A stretch of DNA of 64,000 bases from Acidobacteriaceae bacterium (GTDB taxonomy: Bacteria > Acidobacteriota > Terriglobia > Terriglobales > Acidobacteriaceae). The stretch's first letter is position 1. The number at the start of each line of letters is the position of its first letter. This document shows positions 1 to 8,934 of this stretch, piece by piece. The notes below the pieces were generated by a model. That model had not been told where the DNA came from. It was given only the letters and a program-made list of their open reading frames with translations, and did no database searches. The position numbers were made by a program, and so were the translations under genes. Location: assembly GCA_030037545.1 (NCBI GenBank), contig JASHRF010000063.1:1-64000 (forward strand). The letters run 5' to 3'.

Positions 1-198
1 ATGCTCGGCCGCAGCCTCTTCGGCGGCCTCGCCGGTGTAGCCCTGATCGACATACGCCAACTCGACATGTTCTCCCGTGATCTGTTGTACCTGCTGGGCC
101 AGTTCGCCCACTTGGGCGCGGTCCTGCTCGTCGGCCGGGGTGACATGCAGAGCCAGCAAATGCTCCAGAGTATTGACCGCCGCATGCACCTTGGAGCA
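1..198 (-). pseudogene. IS5-type transposase fragment, runs off the left edge
   Basis: Read on the minus strand from 198 down, the frame encodes an internal piece of an IS5/DDE transposase: [20 protein letters not shown], then a [11 protein letters not shown] stretch, then [11 protein letters not shown]. These are recognisable as the conserved central region of IS5-group transposases. There is no start codon with homology. The similarity begins abruptly at about 200, immediately beside the stop codon of the neighbouring 72-residue gene, so the 5' part has been lost. The 3' part lies outside the window. It is called a remnant because the N-terminal half is absent. Family assignment is from motif memory, not a search. 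Confidence 0.7.
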
Positions 199-202
199 TC
201 TC

Positions 203-421
203 CTATTGTTTGTCCTTCTTCTGCTTCGCCCAGCGCTTCCGTTGGGCCTGGGCGATCCGTGCCCTGGCCTCGGCGCTGAGTGTGCGCTTCTTGTGCCCGG
301 CACTCTTCTTGTCGACAAGATTGCCGATCTGGAGTTTGCGTCTGTTGGACAAGAGCTTTCTGGCCTGCTCCAGCCTTTCTATTTCAGCATCAATCTCAGC
401 GATGATTTCTGCGATTGCCAT
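203..421 (-). CDS. Small basic conserved hypothetical protein (72 aa)
   Basis: The predicted 72-residue protein starts [20 protein letters not shown], which looks like an amphipathic coiled-coil helix. It ends in a basic segment with [20 protein letters not shown]. This helix plus lysine/arginine tail is a pattern I recognise from many acidobacterial small proteins of unknown function, which may bind nucleic acid. Its stop codon (205-203) lies directly at the breakpoint with the transposase remnant, so the last residues may have been altered by insertion. No function is assigned. Confidence 0.55.
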   Translation of the reverse strand: MAIAEIIAEIDAEIERLEQARKLLSNRRKLQIGNLVDKKSAGHKKRTLSAEARARIAQAQRKRWAKQKKDKQ

Positions 422-487
422 TGGTTCTGTTCTCCCGAACCCATTCTATGGGACCTGCGCTTTGCGTAATCGGACCATTATCGGACC

Positions 488-892
488 ATGATCGAAAGTG
501 CTCTGGAGCCATTGAACATGGAACCAGTGCTTCAATCCATTCTCGAATCTCTTCCACCAAAATCTCCACGCTCGAAACTCGAGCCGCACCGCGAACTGAT
601 CCGGGAACTGCGCCGCAAGGGGCGGACGTACCGGGAAGTCGCGCAGCTCTTTCATGAACGGCTCGGGCTGTACGTCGCGCCCAGCACGCTTCATTCGTTC
701 GTGAAAGTGCGCGCTAAACATCGTAAGCGCACACAGTTCGAACTGCCACCGCTTGACTCGGTCGATGCACAATCGGCAGGGTTCGCCTCCATCGCTGCTC
801 TCAAGACAAAGCCCATTCTTCAGAAGCCGAAATCGGCGCGCTTCGTCTTTCGGGAAAATGAGCCACTGACTTTGACCGCCGCTGGGGGGTGA
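488..892 (+). CDS. Putative DNA-binding protein next to a ParA-like gene (TraK/StbC-like)
   Basis: A 134-residue protein whose centre contains LEPHRELIRELRRKGRTYRE, followed by VAQLFHERLGLYVAPSTLHSFV. This is a helix-turn-helix-like layout often seen in small proteins encoded beside ParA/StbB ATPases on mobile elements. The gene ends 3 bases before the next start codon, so the two are probably cotranscribed. Start choice is uncertain: ATG at 488 or ATG at 518 are in frame and neither has a strong Shine-Dalgarno. The role (partition or plasmid-stability accessory) is inferred from position only. Confidence 0.5.
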   Translation: MIESALEPLNMEPVLQSILESLPPKSPRSKLEPHRELIRELRRKGRTYREVAQLFHERLGLYVAPSTLHSFVKVRAKHRKRTQFELPPLDSVDAQSAGFASIAALKTKPILQKPKSARFVFRENEPLTLTAAGG

Positions 893-895
893 GCA

Positions 896-1513
896 ATGAC
901 GGAGTTCTCAAAGCGCGTCGTCTTTACTATGGGCGGCAAAGGTGGCGTCGGCAAGACCGGCGTCGCGGTTGCCCTCGCTGAATGGTTTCAGGTCAACGAG
1001 ATTCCTGTCACCCTTCTCGATCTCGATACCGAGAACAAGGCGCGTGGATCTCTGAAGCACTTTTTCAACGGGACCGTAACCAAAGTCGATGTTCATACGC
1101 CGGCGGGCCTGGATGCCTTCGTCGATCATCTCGATGGCGGCACTCCGATCATCCTTGCCGACATGGGAGCTGGCGCCGGCCAGGTCGCCGCGGGCTACGT
1201 CGCTTTGGAGATTCGGGCGACAACGACGTTGCAGAAACTTCTCACACATCTTTACGTGCTGATCCCAGTTCTCGACAACGAGAAGCACTATTGGGTGGGT
1301 GAGGACGAAATCGAGAAGCTGCTGAAGCGGGGAGAAGGATGGCTTGGGGCACATCCGGAGAAGGAACTGATCGTTGCGCGTTATCTCAAGCGTCAGCGCA
1401 CCCTCAACCGATGCCCCGGGCGTGCGCCGGGTCGGCATCTCTCGCCCGCCCTACGGTCAGCGCCGCCCTGTTCGGGCGGCAAATACCATCTGCCGCAAGT
1501 GAAAGCCTGCTGA
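896..1513 (+). CDS. ParA/StbB-like P-loop ATPase, probably 3'-truncated
   Basis: The N-terminus carries a deviant Walker A of the ParA/MinD type: VVFTMGGKGGVGKTGVAVAL. It is followed by the LLDLDTENKA motif and an IILADMGAGAG Walker-B-like segment. This places it in the SIMIBI ATPases that position plasmids or cargo. After about residue 165 the protein-like character stops. The tail is arginine, proline and serine rich and is read through two GC-rich inverted repeats (1410-1439, 1462-1480), so the authentic C-terminus seems to have been replaced at a breakpoint near 1400. Family members are usually longer. It is probably a non-functional remnant of a mobile element. Confidence 0.6.
   Translation: MTEFSKRVVFTMGGKGGVGKTGVAVALAEWFQVNEIPVTLLDLDTENKARGSLKHFFNGTVTKVDVHTPAGLDAFVDHLDGGTPIILADMGAGAGQVAAGYVALEIRATTTLQKLLTHLYVLIPVLDNEKHYWVGEDEIEKLLKRGEGWLGAHPEKELIVARYLKRQRTLNRCPGRAPGRHLSPALRSAPPCSGGKYHLPQVKAC
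1410..1480. repeat. Two inverted repeats at the ParA-like gene breakpoint
   Basis: GATGCC at 1410-1415 pairs with GGCATC at 1434-1439. GCCGCCC at 1462-1468 pairs with GGGCGGC at 1474-1480 across a 5-base loop. They lie between the recognisable part of the ParA-like gene and the convergent subtilase gene. They could act as a terminator for the latter, but no T-run follows on either strand. They may instead mark an old element end. Confidence 0.45.
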
Positions 1514-1515
1514 AT

Positions 1516-3888
1516 TTAGACTAGAGTTCGCAGGACCACGGGAGTTCGAGCAACCACGGGCGGAACGCTCAAACGCGTCATTGATTTCGAGATAGGCAGC
1601 GCCTGCAAAGCTCTCTGCGGGCTCACTGCGGCGCTCCCCTCGTCGTAGAGTTCGGCAACGAATGCAACTCTCTGCTGTGGAGGAAACACCATTGCGGGGT
1701 GGTATTCTCCAATCTGTTCGTAGGAAAGCTCGATCAACCACGTATCTTCACTATCATCCTCAGAAAAATCAGTAGGCATCTTCTTGAGATCGAAACGGCG
1801 CTCAAGTAATGGGTATGTTTCGGCGTGTTCCGCCCTGAGAGGGCGTTGAGCCGATGCTGAAGGTGCTCTTTTCAGGTGAGGAGCCACACGACGGGTTGCC
1901 CAGTAATCACGAACGGCTGCATTGACCAGGGGATCCCAAGCAACGACTAATCGAAGCCGCGGCTGGGAGGCTTCCTTCAACCATTCCCGCGGTATCGGCA
2001 CCATGACCTTGGCGATGTCCTTGTCGTCTTCGAGCACTCCTTGCCAGATCATCACACCAGTTTCAGCGATCGGTGCGTCAAGTCGAGTGGCACTTGCTTT
2101 CCCCCTGCCGAGAGTGCGCAATGCTAGCTCTGTTACCGGCGATGGCAGTTCCGACGGAACAGCCGTGAGGGCCAAAAATGCTTTGGCGGTGACCCCGAAT
2201 GGCTGGGCTCCCCGATCGCACACTTTTTGAAGGATATCGAGCGCAACCGCACATTGCCGAGCAAGCAGTGGAGAAGCGAAAGACGATCCTGATCTGTCTT
2301 CCCAGAGTGCGTTCGGAGAGAGCCCCCAAACTCCAAGCTGCGGCGCATATTGATACTCGGCTGTGACATTGCCTCCATTCGCGGAGAAGTCTGGTTTTGG
2401 ACTGTCACACAATCCAGGCCCAACACGACAGAATGGGCTGGGCCAGCCGATCTCAGTAGTAAGGCCACCGGGAGTCAAGCGAGCAACATACGACCCGCAG
2501 GTCAGGGAGTTAAAGCTCCTAGCCCAAGATCCCAGTGCCCACTGTGGATCGGCAAAATTACGAGGATAGTTCTCACTCGGTAGCACACCCGGGGGACTAT
2601 TTCCTGCCGCCACAACCACGAGGATGTCGTTCTGAAAGATGAAGTTGTCCAAATCCTGCACAAGGAGCAATGACTCATTTCTCTTTACCGCTGCCATCAG
2701 GTCCAAGGGTTCTGAGTCGAAACTCATGTTGAAGACCCTGACATCGGGTGCCGTTGAGACAACCGCCTGCAAGGCCCCGGCCACACTCTTTCCGTCTATT
2801 TCCTTTGGGTTCAAACCACCGATATTGATGTCATAGAAGCGCAGCTCACCGTCAGGGGTCCGGTTCGGTGGGCCCTCGCTATAATCGGGGTCGCCGAAGA
2901 CAATCCGCGATGAGACGAAGGTACCATGAGAGTCAGCCGCGGTGGGAGTCGAGTATGGTCCCACAAACGCACCACGACGGTATTGCCCCAAGATTGCGTG
3001 ATCGGCCGGCACGCCTGTATCGAGCACACCTACGACTGGTAGGCGAGTGAGGTCTATCGGTCCTGTTCGCGATACAGCCATTGGACCACCTGAAACTTGT
3101 GTTCCTGAAGCGAATGAAATAAGGGGTGGATGAAGCGATTGAATTGAGTAGAAATCATTTGCGATACGTTGGAGGGATTCCGGCGAGAGCTTGCTCCGGA
3201 GCCACTGTCGTCCACTGTAGTCGCTTCCGGTCCCGACCGGTCTTTCACCCGAGGTAGGTTTGAAGGTGGCGATTATGGCCCGGAAAATTGACTCGATCTC
3301 TGATCGCGTTAGAAGCGGTTGCAGTTCGATGATTCCTTCCTCAACTGTCGCCGGCTTCATCGAGTGGAGCCAATCCAAGTCGATCTTGGCCTGGATTGGC
3401 ACTAAGTCAAATCGGCTGATCGTGGCCCAGCGTGATTTTTCCCGTAAGCCGAGATTGTCAAGCGCTTCCGCAGTATTGGTGAGCTGTGTCAGCACTTCCG
3501 GCTTAAGATGTACGACTGCAGATCCCGAGTCCGTGACGCCAACGAGGTCCATTCCAAGTCTCTTGAAGACACGAGAATGCTTTTGCGCGAACGCCGTAGC
3601 CTCGTAGATTTTTCCGTCCTTTGCTTTCGTCTTGTCCTTGGAAGATTTTGCAAGCCTCTCTTCTGGCTGCGCCAACAGGAAATACCGACTACTCTTTAAC
3701 GGGTCATGAGACGCCTGAATCTTTGAGCTTGCACTTCGCAGAGAGTCGCTAATAGTAGTGCCCTTCACTCGCCAATCAACGTCCGTGTATTGCGGGACAC
3801 GCCCTCCGATTTCCTTTTCATCCCGCGAGAGCTCATGCTCTTCGTTGAGGTAGAAAGTTTTCGGCGATAGGCGCTCCTCGGCACTCAT
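1516..3888 (-). CDS. Subtilisin-family (S8) serine protease, IetS-like
   Basis: A 790-residue protein with an intact S8 catalytic set: Asp in PVVGVLDTGVP, His in ADSHGTFVSSRI, the oxyanion-hole Asn in VVVAAGNSP and Ser in SGSSFASPL. A long N-terminal extension of about 290 residues precedes the protease core, and no signal peptide is visible, so it should act in the cytoplasm. The ATG at 3888 overlaps the stop codon of the upstream AAA-ATPase gene (ATGA), which implies translational coupling; an in-frame upstream start at 3930 is less likely. A cytoplasmic subtilase coupled to an AAA-ATPase is the layout of ietAS, known as a plasmid-stability toxin-antitoxin locus of Agrobacterium and later reported as antiphage. 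Here the partner gene is broken. Confidence 0.8.
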   Translation of the reverse strand: MSAEERLSPKTFYLNEEHELSRDEKEIGGRVPQYTDVDWRVKGTTISDSLRSASSKIQASHDPLKSSRYFLLAQPEERLAKSSKDKTKAKDGKIYEATAFAQKHSRVFKRLGMDLVGVTDSGSAVVHLKPEVLTQLTNTAEALDNLGLREKSRWATISRFDLVPIQAKIDLDWLHSMKPATVEEGIIELQPLLTRSEIESIFRAIIATFKPTSGERPVGTGSDYSGRQWLRSKLSPESLQRIANDFYSIQSLHPPLISFASGTQVSGGPMAVSRTGPIDLTRLPVVGVLDTGVPADHAILGQYRRGAFVGPYSTPTAADSHGTFVSSRIVFGDPDYSEGPPNRTPDGELRFYDINIGGLNPKEIDGKSVAGALQAVVSTAPDVRVFNMSFDSEPLDLMAAVKRNESLLLVQDLDNFIFQNDILVVVAAGNSPPGVLPSENYPRNFADPQWALGSWARSFNSLTCGSYVARLTPGGLTTEIGWPSPFCRVGPGLCDSPKPDFSANGGNVTAEYQYAPQLGVWGLSPNALWEDRSGSSFASPLLARQCAVALDILQKVCDRGAQPFGVTAKAFLALTAVPSELPSPVTELALRTLGRGKASATRLDAPIAETGVMIWQGVLEDDKDIAKVMVPIPREWLKEASQPRLRLVVAWDPLVNAAVRDYWATRRVAPHLKRAPSASAQRPLRAEHAETYPLLERRFDLKKMPTDFSEDDSEDTWLIELSYEQIGEYHPAMVFPPQQRVAFVAELYDEGSAAVSPQRALQALPISKSMTRLSVPPVVARTPVVLRTLV

Positions 3889-4831
3889 TGCTTTATGACC
3901 CGCTCTAGTGCCAGTCGGCGTGCTTCGCACTCAACCATCCTTTCTGCGTCGGCGAAGGTCTTAGCGGTTGAAACCTCTCGGAGCAGGCTCGGCGACGGCT
4001 TGAGGCCAAACTTGGCAAGAATGCCAATTGAGTAACGCTTGACCTCGGATACGGTCGGCGATGGGAATTGGATCACTTCGTCAAACCGTCGCCAAAGGGC
4101 TCGGTCCAGGTTCTTCGGCAGATTCGATGTCGCAATAACAATCCCACTCGTCTCAAGAAACTCGAGTTCCTGCATGAGGGCGATGGCGATTCGATCGAGT
4201 TCACCGACATCGAGCGGGTTTCCTCGCTGTTTCCCCAGAGCGTCAATCTCGTCAAAAAGAAGGACGCAGGGATTCGTAACCGCAAACCTGAAGAGTTCAC
4301 GCAAATGGATGGCAGTCTGACCGAGGTAAGCCCCGATGACTGCATCAAAACGAACTACAAAAAGTTTCAGGTTAAGCTCGTTCGCAATAGCTCTCGCTGT
4401 GAAACTCTTCCCACACCCAGGTGGACCTACAAAGAGCAGCTTCGCGCGCCGCCGAATCCTCAGACTCGATAGCGCCGCCGAATCCTCAGACTCGATAGAT
4501 AGTCGCCATTCTTTGTCTCTGTAATAACCGTTTCAAGTGTTTTTCGCGCTTTGGGACGGAGCATTGCGTCCTTCAATCGCACATCGCCGGATGCGGTGGA
4601 AAGGGCGCTTTCGAGAAAGCTCCCGTTGGTCAGTATTCCGGTTATCGGCTCAGCAGGGCGGCCCTTCCTCATCCCGTTCGAGTGGAGCGCGCCTCTGAGC
4701 ATCTGGGCGGCGGAAGGATGCCCCTTCTTCGCTTCCAAGTCCGCAATTTCGGACGCGACGACAGATGCGGCCTCCAAGTTCTTCTCGGAGAGAGCCTTGA
4801 ACAATCGGGCGAGCTGGCGGACTGCAGGCAT
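3885..4831 (-). pseudogene. AAA+ ATPase, IetA-like, frameshifted by a tandem duplication
   Basis: Two adjacent frames make one gene. The upstream frame (4831-4460) gives an N-terminal helical domain ending RIRRRYRV-stop. The downstream frame, open from inside the duplication to 3885, gives Walker A LLFVGPPGCGKS, Walker B CVLLFDEIDALG, sensor-1 IVIATSNLP and an arginine-finger-like ALWRRFDE. A 26-bp tandem duplication (4446-4498) lies exactly between them. Removing one copy restores SLRIRRRAKLLFVGPPGCGK, and the total becomes 921 bases, that is 306 codons plus stop. The gene is followed with an ATGA overlap by the subtilase. It is either a real recent mutation or a sequencing/assembly duplication. 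Confidence 0.85.
4446..4498. repeat. 26-bp tandem duplication disrupting the AAA+ gene
   Basis: The unit GCGCCGCCGAATCCTCAGAC followed by TCGATA occurs at 4446-4471 and again from 4472, with one further shared base. The period of 26 is not a multiple of three and shifts the reading frame. The second frame immediately meets a TGA created inside the repeated unit. Confidence 0.95.
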
Positions 4832-4957
4832 CGTTTGCCAAGATTTTATCTTACGGCACGCAACACGAGACTACTCGGGCTCGCCGACGTGATTTCGGAA
4901 AAGCAGTGAACAGTCGATGAATGTTCTGTGCCGGAAGACGGAAAGGAATGAAATCCA

Positions 4958-5850
4958 CTAAACGAGCCGTGCCAAGAGTCGCGTGCTCTCAGTGTAGTCT
5001 CCGGCCGCGATGACTTCTGCGAGCGGTAGCGTCAATTGAACCGGTGAGTGATCCTCTTCGAGCTGCGCAAGGAAGCATCGGAAGTATTCGGCAACAAGCG
5101 GCGACGTGTTGCTGGTTAATGCGGCAAGGTGCGTCTCCAGGCGAATTTCCGGATCGTCGAGCGGTCTTGCCACAAGGCCCGAACGGGCAATGCGCTCAGC
5201 GCCAGTTGGGGTCAGCCATGCAAGCACCCTGTCGTCAGTGAGGAGCCGTGGGACGTGATCAAAATGGTTTACGCGATGCTGAATTCTCACTCCGTCACCA
5301 GCGGCCTCAGCTCGGCGCTGTATCAGGTCATGGAGCCACGGATGATCGCTCTTGTGAAAGAAGATCCAAGGATAGGACACGACCTCGGTCAAGCTCACCG
5401 ACTGGCGGCGGGCAAGCGCGTGCCCTTCTCGAAAAACGATCATGAAAGGACTCTTCGCCACACACCGGCTTGTCACCTTTCCATTTCGAGGCGGAGAGAT
5501 CACGAGCGCAACGTCAAGATCGTGTCTCTGGAGCGCCAATAGCAATTGCTCGGTGTTAGCCAAGTCGAGTTGCGGTTTGACGTTGCGATAGAGGCGCATT
5601 TCAACGGACTCCAGGAGCCGATGCCAGTGCTCGGGGAGAAACGAGGATACTCCGATTCGCAGAATGTGCTGCCCGCCATGTCGCGCCTCCTGGGCATCGT
5701 GCATTCCGCGATGGTATGCCTGGACGATGTCCGCCGCGGCGGGAAGCAGGGCAAGGGCCTCGGCAGTAAGCTTGTCGCCCCCGTGATTCGATTCGTGCAG
5801 CCGCATCTTCATGCGGCGCTGGATCGACTTGAACTGATGACTTGCGGCTC
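4958..5850 (-). pseudogene. LysR-family transcriptional regulator lacking most of its HTH
   Basis: From AASHQFKSIQRRMKMRLHES onward the protein matches the end of a LysR winged helix, in which family members read close to SRQIKSLEERLGVRLFER. A linker helix follows and then a full effector-binding domain (LRIGVSSFLPEHWHRLLESV ... DLDVALVISPP ... DDRVLAWLTPTGAERIARSG). The first 30 or so residues, including most of the recognition helix, are missing. The reading frame has only a TTG at 5854, and the upstream sequence belongs to an excisionase-like gene on the opposite strand. It should not bind DNA normally and is called a truncated remnant. Confidence 0.75.
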
Positions 5851-6101
5851 CCAAAACCCTTCAGAAGTATGCGCGGCACGGGATGGTCCGCGGCGTCCAT
5901 GTCGGCAAGTTCTGGAGATTCCGCGCCTCTGTGATCGATGAATGGATTTCCCGAGAGTTCGAAAACGGGTTGTCAACTGAAGAGAATGGCTGGCAGCGCC
6001 GGCCCGCGTCCACTACTCTGAATGCAGGCCAATCGTGCTCGCCAAAGAAGGGAGTAGAACATGAGGCGAGTACGGCATCAACGAGGAAGTCTGCAGCGTG
6101 A
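5841..6101 (+). pseudogene. Excisionase-like HTH protein, N-terminally truncated
   Basis: The open frame after a TGA at 5838-5840 reads APKTLQKYARHGMVRGVHVG then KFWRFRASVIDEWI. This is the classic helix-turn-helix pattern of MerR/HTH_17 excisionases, which normally begin with a helix such as VEEAAxLLxVHPKT. That first helix is absent. The gene overlaps the start of the integrase at 6061 in another frame, the usual xis-int layout. An ATG at 5883 could still initiate, but the protein would lack half of the domain. The missing part coincides with the junction to the truncated LysR gene. Confidence 0.6.
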
Positions 6102-7275
6102 AAAGCGCCAGAGAACCGGCGAAACCGTGTGGGTCTTCCGCTGGTATGAAATCCAGTTGGACGGAACCAAACGCTATCGCAAAGCTGTGATCGGCACGGT
6201 TGAGGAATTCAAGACCGAGGCCGAGGCACAGAAGGCGGCCGACGCGCTGCGGCTAGAGATTAACGAACAAACCCCGCGACAGAAACTGCAAGCCATCAGC
6301 TTCGAGACGTTGGTGGAGCATTACAGGCAGCACGAGCTTCCCGACATCGTGCATGGCACGAGACCGCCGGGCAGCGAGGCCGGAGACGACGAAATGCGAA
6401 AGTCGTATTCGACTCAGTTCACCTATCAGGGATACCTGACCAAGTGGATCTTGCCGCGCTGGCGCTCGTACCGACTCACCGAAATCAAACCGGTCCAGGT
6501 GGAGCAGTGGCTCAAGTCTCTGCCGCTGTCGAAAGGAACGAAAGCGAAGATCAGGAACATCATGAGTGCTCTGTACAGTCACGCGCAACGATGGGAATGG
6601 ACCACGCAGAATCCCATAAGGCACGTGCGCCAGAGCGCGAAGCGTTCCCGAATTCCGACGGTTCTCACTCCGCAGCAATTGAAGGAGCTATTGGACAAGC
6701 TGGTGGATCTTCCCAAGACTGCGGTTTTGGTTGCAGCATCTACGGGCCTTCGGGTCGGTGAGCTGCTAGGGCTGAAATGGGAAAATGTCGATTTTGAGAA
6801 CCTCGAACTGAGCGTAACCCGCGACGTGGTCAAGCAGCGGATCGAACACTGCAAGACCGAGGCATCGAGAAAGCCGGTTCCCATCGACGCCGCAGTCGCG
6901 GAAATCCTGTGGGCATGGCAGCTTCGCTGCGCCTACAACCAACCGAACGACTGGATCTTCGCGAGTCCCGCCATGAAAGGCAAACAACCCTACTGGCCGA
7001 GTTCCATCTATCGGGTCTACCTCAAGCCGGTTTTAGAGGACGACCTGAAGATCAAGGAACCGGTCGGCTGGCATACGCTGCGGCACAGCCTGGGCACTCT
7101 GATGAAGGCGAACGGAGAGGACGTGAAGACGATTCAGGAAACGCTCCGTCACGCCAACTTCAAGGTGACGATGGACGTGTATACGCAGGGTACGGCGGAA
7201 GTCAGGCGGACCGCCCACAGCAGGGTGGTGCGGCAGATCATGGACGTTGCGGAGGACGAGGGAAATGAAGAGTAG
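6061..7275 (+). CDS. Tyrosine recombinase/integrase 1 (404 aa)
   Basis: Full-length phage-type integrase. It has an N-terminal arm-type segment, a SAM-like core-binding domain (about residues 100-190, RLTEIKPVQVEQWLKSLPL), and a catalytic domain with Arg in STGLRVGELLGLKWE, the HTLRHS His-x-x-Arg box, a His in LRHANF and the nucleophile Tyr in TMDVYTQG. A good Shine-Dalgarno (GAAGGGAG) precedes ATG 6061. The gene ends 86 bases before the left tRNA-Glu repeat (7362-7408), which suggests this integrase also served an element that used the same tRNA gene. The excisionase-like remnant sits just upstream. Confidence 0.9.
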   Translation: MRRVRHQRGSLQREKRQRTGETVWVFRWYEIQLDGTKRYRKAVIGTVEEFKTEAEAQKAADALRLEINEQTPRQKLQAISFETLVEHYRQHELPDIVHGTRPPGSEAGDDEMRKSYSTQFTYQGYLTKWILPRWRSYRLTEIKPVQVEQWLKSLPLSKGTKAKIRNIMSALYSHAQRWEWTTQNPIRHVRQSAKRSRIPTVLTPQQLKELLDKLVDLPKTAVLVAASTGLRVGELLGLKWENVDFENLELSVTRDVVKQRIEHCKTEASRKPVPIDAAVAEILWAWQLRCAYNQPNDWIFASPAMKGKQPYWPSSIYRVYLKPVLEDDLKIKEPVGWHTLRHSLGTLMKANGEDVKTIQETLRHANFKVTMDVYTQGTAEVRRTAHSRVVRQIMDVAEDEGNEE

Positions 7276-7361
7276 AGCTGGCTTTCCACAAGTGGAAATC
7301 CTTATCGAACCTTTTCAAACCCACGTTTTTTCGGGCCGAATCGCGCAAGTTGTTTGTTTTG

Positions 7362-7408
7362 TTGGCGTCCCCGACGGGATTTGAACCCGTGTTATCGCCG
7401 TGAAAGGG
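7362..7408. repeat. attachment-site repeat, left copy (tRNA-Glu 3' fragment)
   Basis: Exact copy of 17082-17128, starting TTGGCGTCCCCGACGGGATT and ending TGAAAGGG. On the minus strand it spells the CCA end, 3' acceptor strand, T-arm, variable region and anticodon part of tRNA-Glu, with no 5' half. Weaker similarity continues for about 14 bases further left (AAGTTGTT...TTTT). Confidence 0.95.
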
Positions 7409-7542
7409 GCATACAGGCCAATTTCCAGCAACATTCTTTGAATAGAAACTTCAATCAAAGATACAGTCAAATCCATTATTTATAGGCATTTCCGTAAGAT
7501 TTCCAATTTCTTGACCGGCCCGCATTGGACCCTCAAAAATAC

Positions 7543-7579
7543 TTTCACTTCTGTTTCACTTTCACTTATACTTTCACTT
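7543..7579. promoter_or_regulatory. Four TTTCACTT motifs, candidate integrase arm sites (left)
   Basis: TTTCACTT begins at 7543, 7560 and 7572, and TTTCACT at 7554, all within 37 bp between the left attachment repeat and integrase 2. The same motif and its complement recur near the right attachment repeat. Repeated octamers flanking attachment sites are typical of arm-type sites bound by the N-terminal domain of tyrosine recombinases. Being just ahead of the integrase gene, they could also autoregulate it. Confidence 0.6.
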
Positions 7580-7616
7580 GAACAGGGGTGAACTTGCAGC
7601 GGAAAGAGGAAAACAA

Positions 7617-8891
7617 ATGCCCGGACTTGCCCACAATATACGCAATCGCAAACAACGTAAGCTGATGCCAGTCTCAACAAATCCCGTCTACATGGGCTTG
7701 GAACAACGCGGCCTGTCGTTGGGATACCGCAAGAACGCCAGTGACGGCACATGGTCATTCCGGCGCTACGCGAATGGCCGCTATGAGTACCACGTTCCCG
7801 ATGGTGTTGCAGACGATGAAAGGGAAGCCAACGGCGAAACCGTTCTCAACTACCAACAGGCGGTAGCAGCCGCCGTTGAATGGGACAAGCAACAACAGAC
7901 CGTTGACAGTGGCGAAGTCGCCAGCACTACACGCACGGTCAAGGACGCTGTTGAAAAATACCTTGAAGACAAGGAACGGGAAAAGCGCAAGCCACTGTAC
8001 CGTGACGGCGTGACTGCAAAGGCTCACATCTACCCGGCGCTAGGCGCAATCCAGCTACGAAAGCTGACGCATACAAGGCTCACAGCATGGCGTGACGCGC
8101 TGGCGAGTGCGAAACCCCGCAAGCGGACTCAGAAAGGCAAGGAACAGGCATTCCGGGGCGGTGCGGGGCATTCTGCTGAGGACGCCATGCGCCGCAGACA
8201 GGCAACGACAAACCGTGTGCTCACGCTTCTAAAAGCCAGCCTCAACCACGCAAAGAAAGAGCTACGCTGGATTGCCACTGATGCCGCATGGAAGGATGCT
8301 CACCCATTCAAGGCTGTTGATGTGGGCAAAACGGATTATCTGAGCAAGGATGAAGTGAAGACGTTCATTGCAGGGTGTGAGAGCGAAGCATTTGCCAAGC
8401 TGGTAAAAGGCGCTCTGTACACAGGCGCAAGGTACGGAGAACTAGCAAAGATTCGCGTTGAGCACTTCAACGAAACCGATACCAACGTCTTCATTGACAA
8501 GTCAAAGAACGGGAAGGCAAGGCACGTCTACTTGAACGCTGATGCTGTTGCATTCTTCAAGGGTCTGACTAAGGGCCGCAATTCAACGGACTACATCTTT
8601 GTCAAAGCAGATGGCAAACGTTGGCAACAGAGCGAACAGAAACGCTACATGGACGCAGCATGTAAATCGGCGAAGATGCGCAGTGTAACGTTCCACACTT
8701 TGCGACACAGCTACGCATCAAATGCTCGAATGGCCGGTATGCCGTTGGACGTGTTGAAGGATCAACTAGGGCATAAGGATTTGAGAATGACAATGCGGTA
8801 TGCCCACATTGGAGCAAGTCACCAACAGGAGCAAGTGAAGCTGTACGCGCCAACGTTTGAATTTGCACCTAGAGAGAGTGCAGCCGCCTGA
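7617..8891 (+). CDS. Tyrosine recombinase/integrase 2 of the element (424 aa)
   Basis: Site-specific recombinase that should integrate and excise the element at tRNA-Glu. It has an N-terminal DNA-binding region, a core-binding domain around TVKDAVEKYLEDKEREKR, and a catalytic domain with Arg in YTGARYGELAKIR, box HTLRHSYAS, His in LGHKDLRMTM and Tyr in RYAHIG. The catalytic set is complete. ATG 7617 is chosen over a TTG at 7578 because GGAAAGAGGA sits at proper spacing before it. It lies 208 bases from the left attachment repeat. It shares little with integrase 1, so the two elements are distinct. Confidence 0.92.
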   Translation: MPGLAHNIRNRKQRKLMPVSTNPVYMGLEQRGLSLGYRKNASDGTWSFRRYANGRYEYHVPDGVADDEREANGETVLNYQQAVAAAVEWDKQQQTVDSGEVASTTRTVKDAVEKYLEDKEREKRKPLYRDGVTAKAHIYPALGAIQLRKLTHTRLTAWRDALASAKPRKRTQKGKEQAFRGGAGHSAEDAMRRRQATTNRVLTLLKASLNHAKKELRWIATDAAWKDAHPFKAVDVGKTDYLSKDEVKTFIAGCESEAFAKLVKGALYTGARYGELAKIRVEHFNETDTNVFIDKSKNGKARHVYLNADAVAFFKGLTKGRNSTDYIFVKADGKRWQQSEQKRYMDAACKSAKMRSVTFHTLRHSYASNARMAGMPLDVLKDQLGHKDLRMTMRYAHIGASHQQEQVKLYAPTFEFAPRESAAA

Positions 8892-8934
8892 TTACGGCGA
8901 TAATCCAGATTGATACTGTAGGTTTTAGCGTTAG

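Noticed and set aside
1497-1505. AAGTGAAAG as another integrase arm site
   Set aside because: Single isolated copy far from either attachment repeat; likely chance.
7480-7758. Minus-strand 92-residue frame at the left end of the element
   Set aside because: It covers the arm-site cluster and the start of integrase 2 antisense, with no ribosome site.
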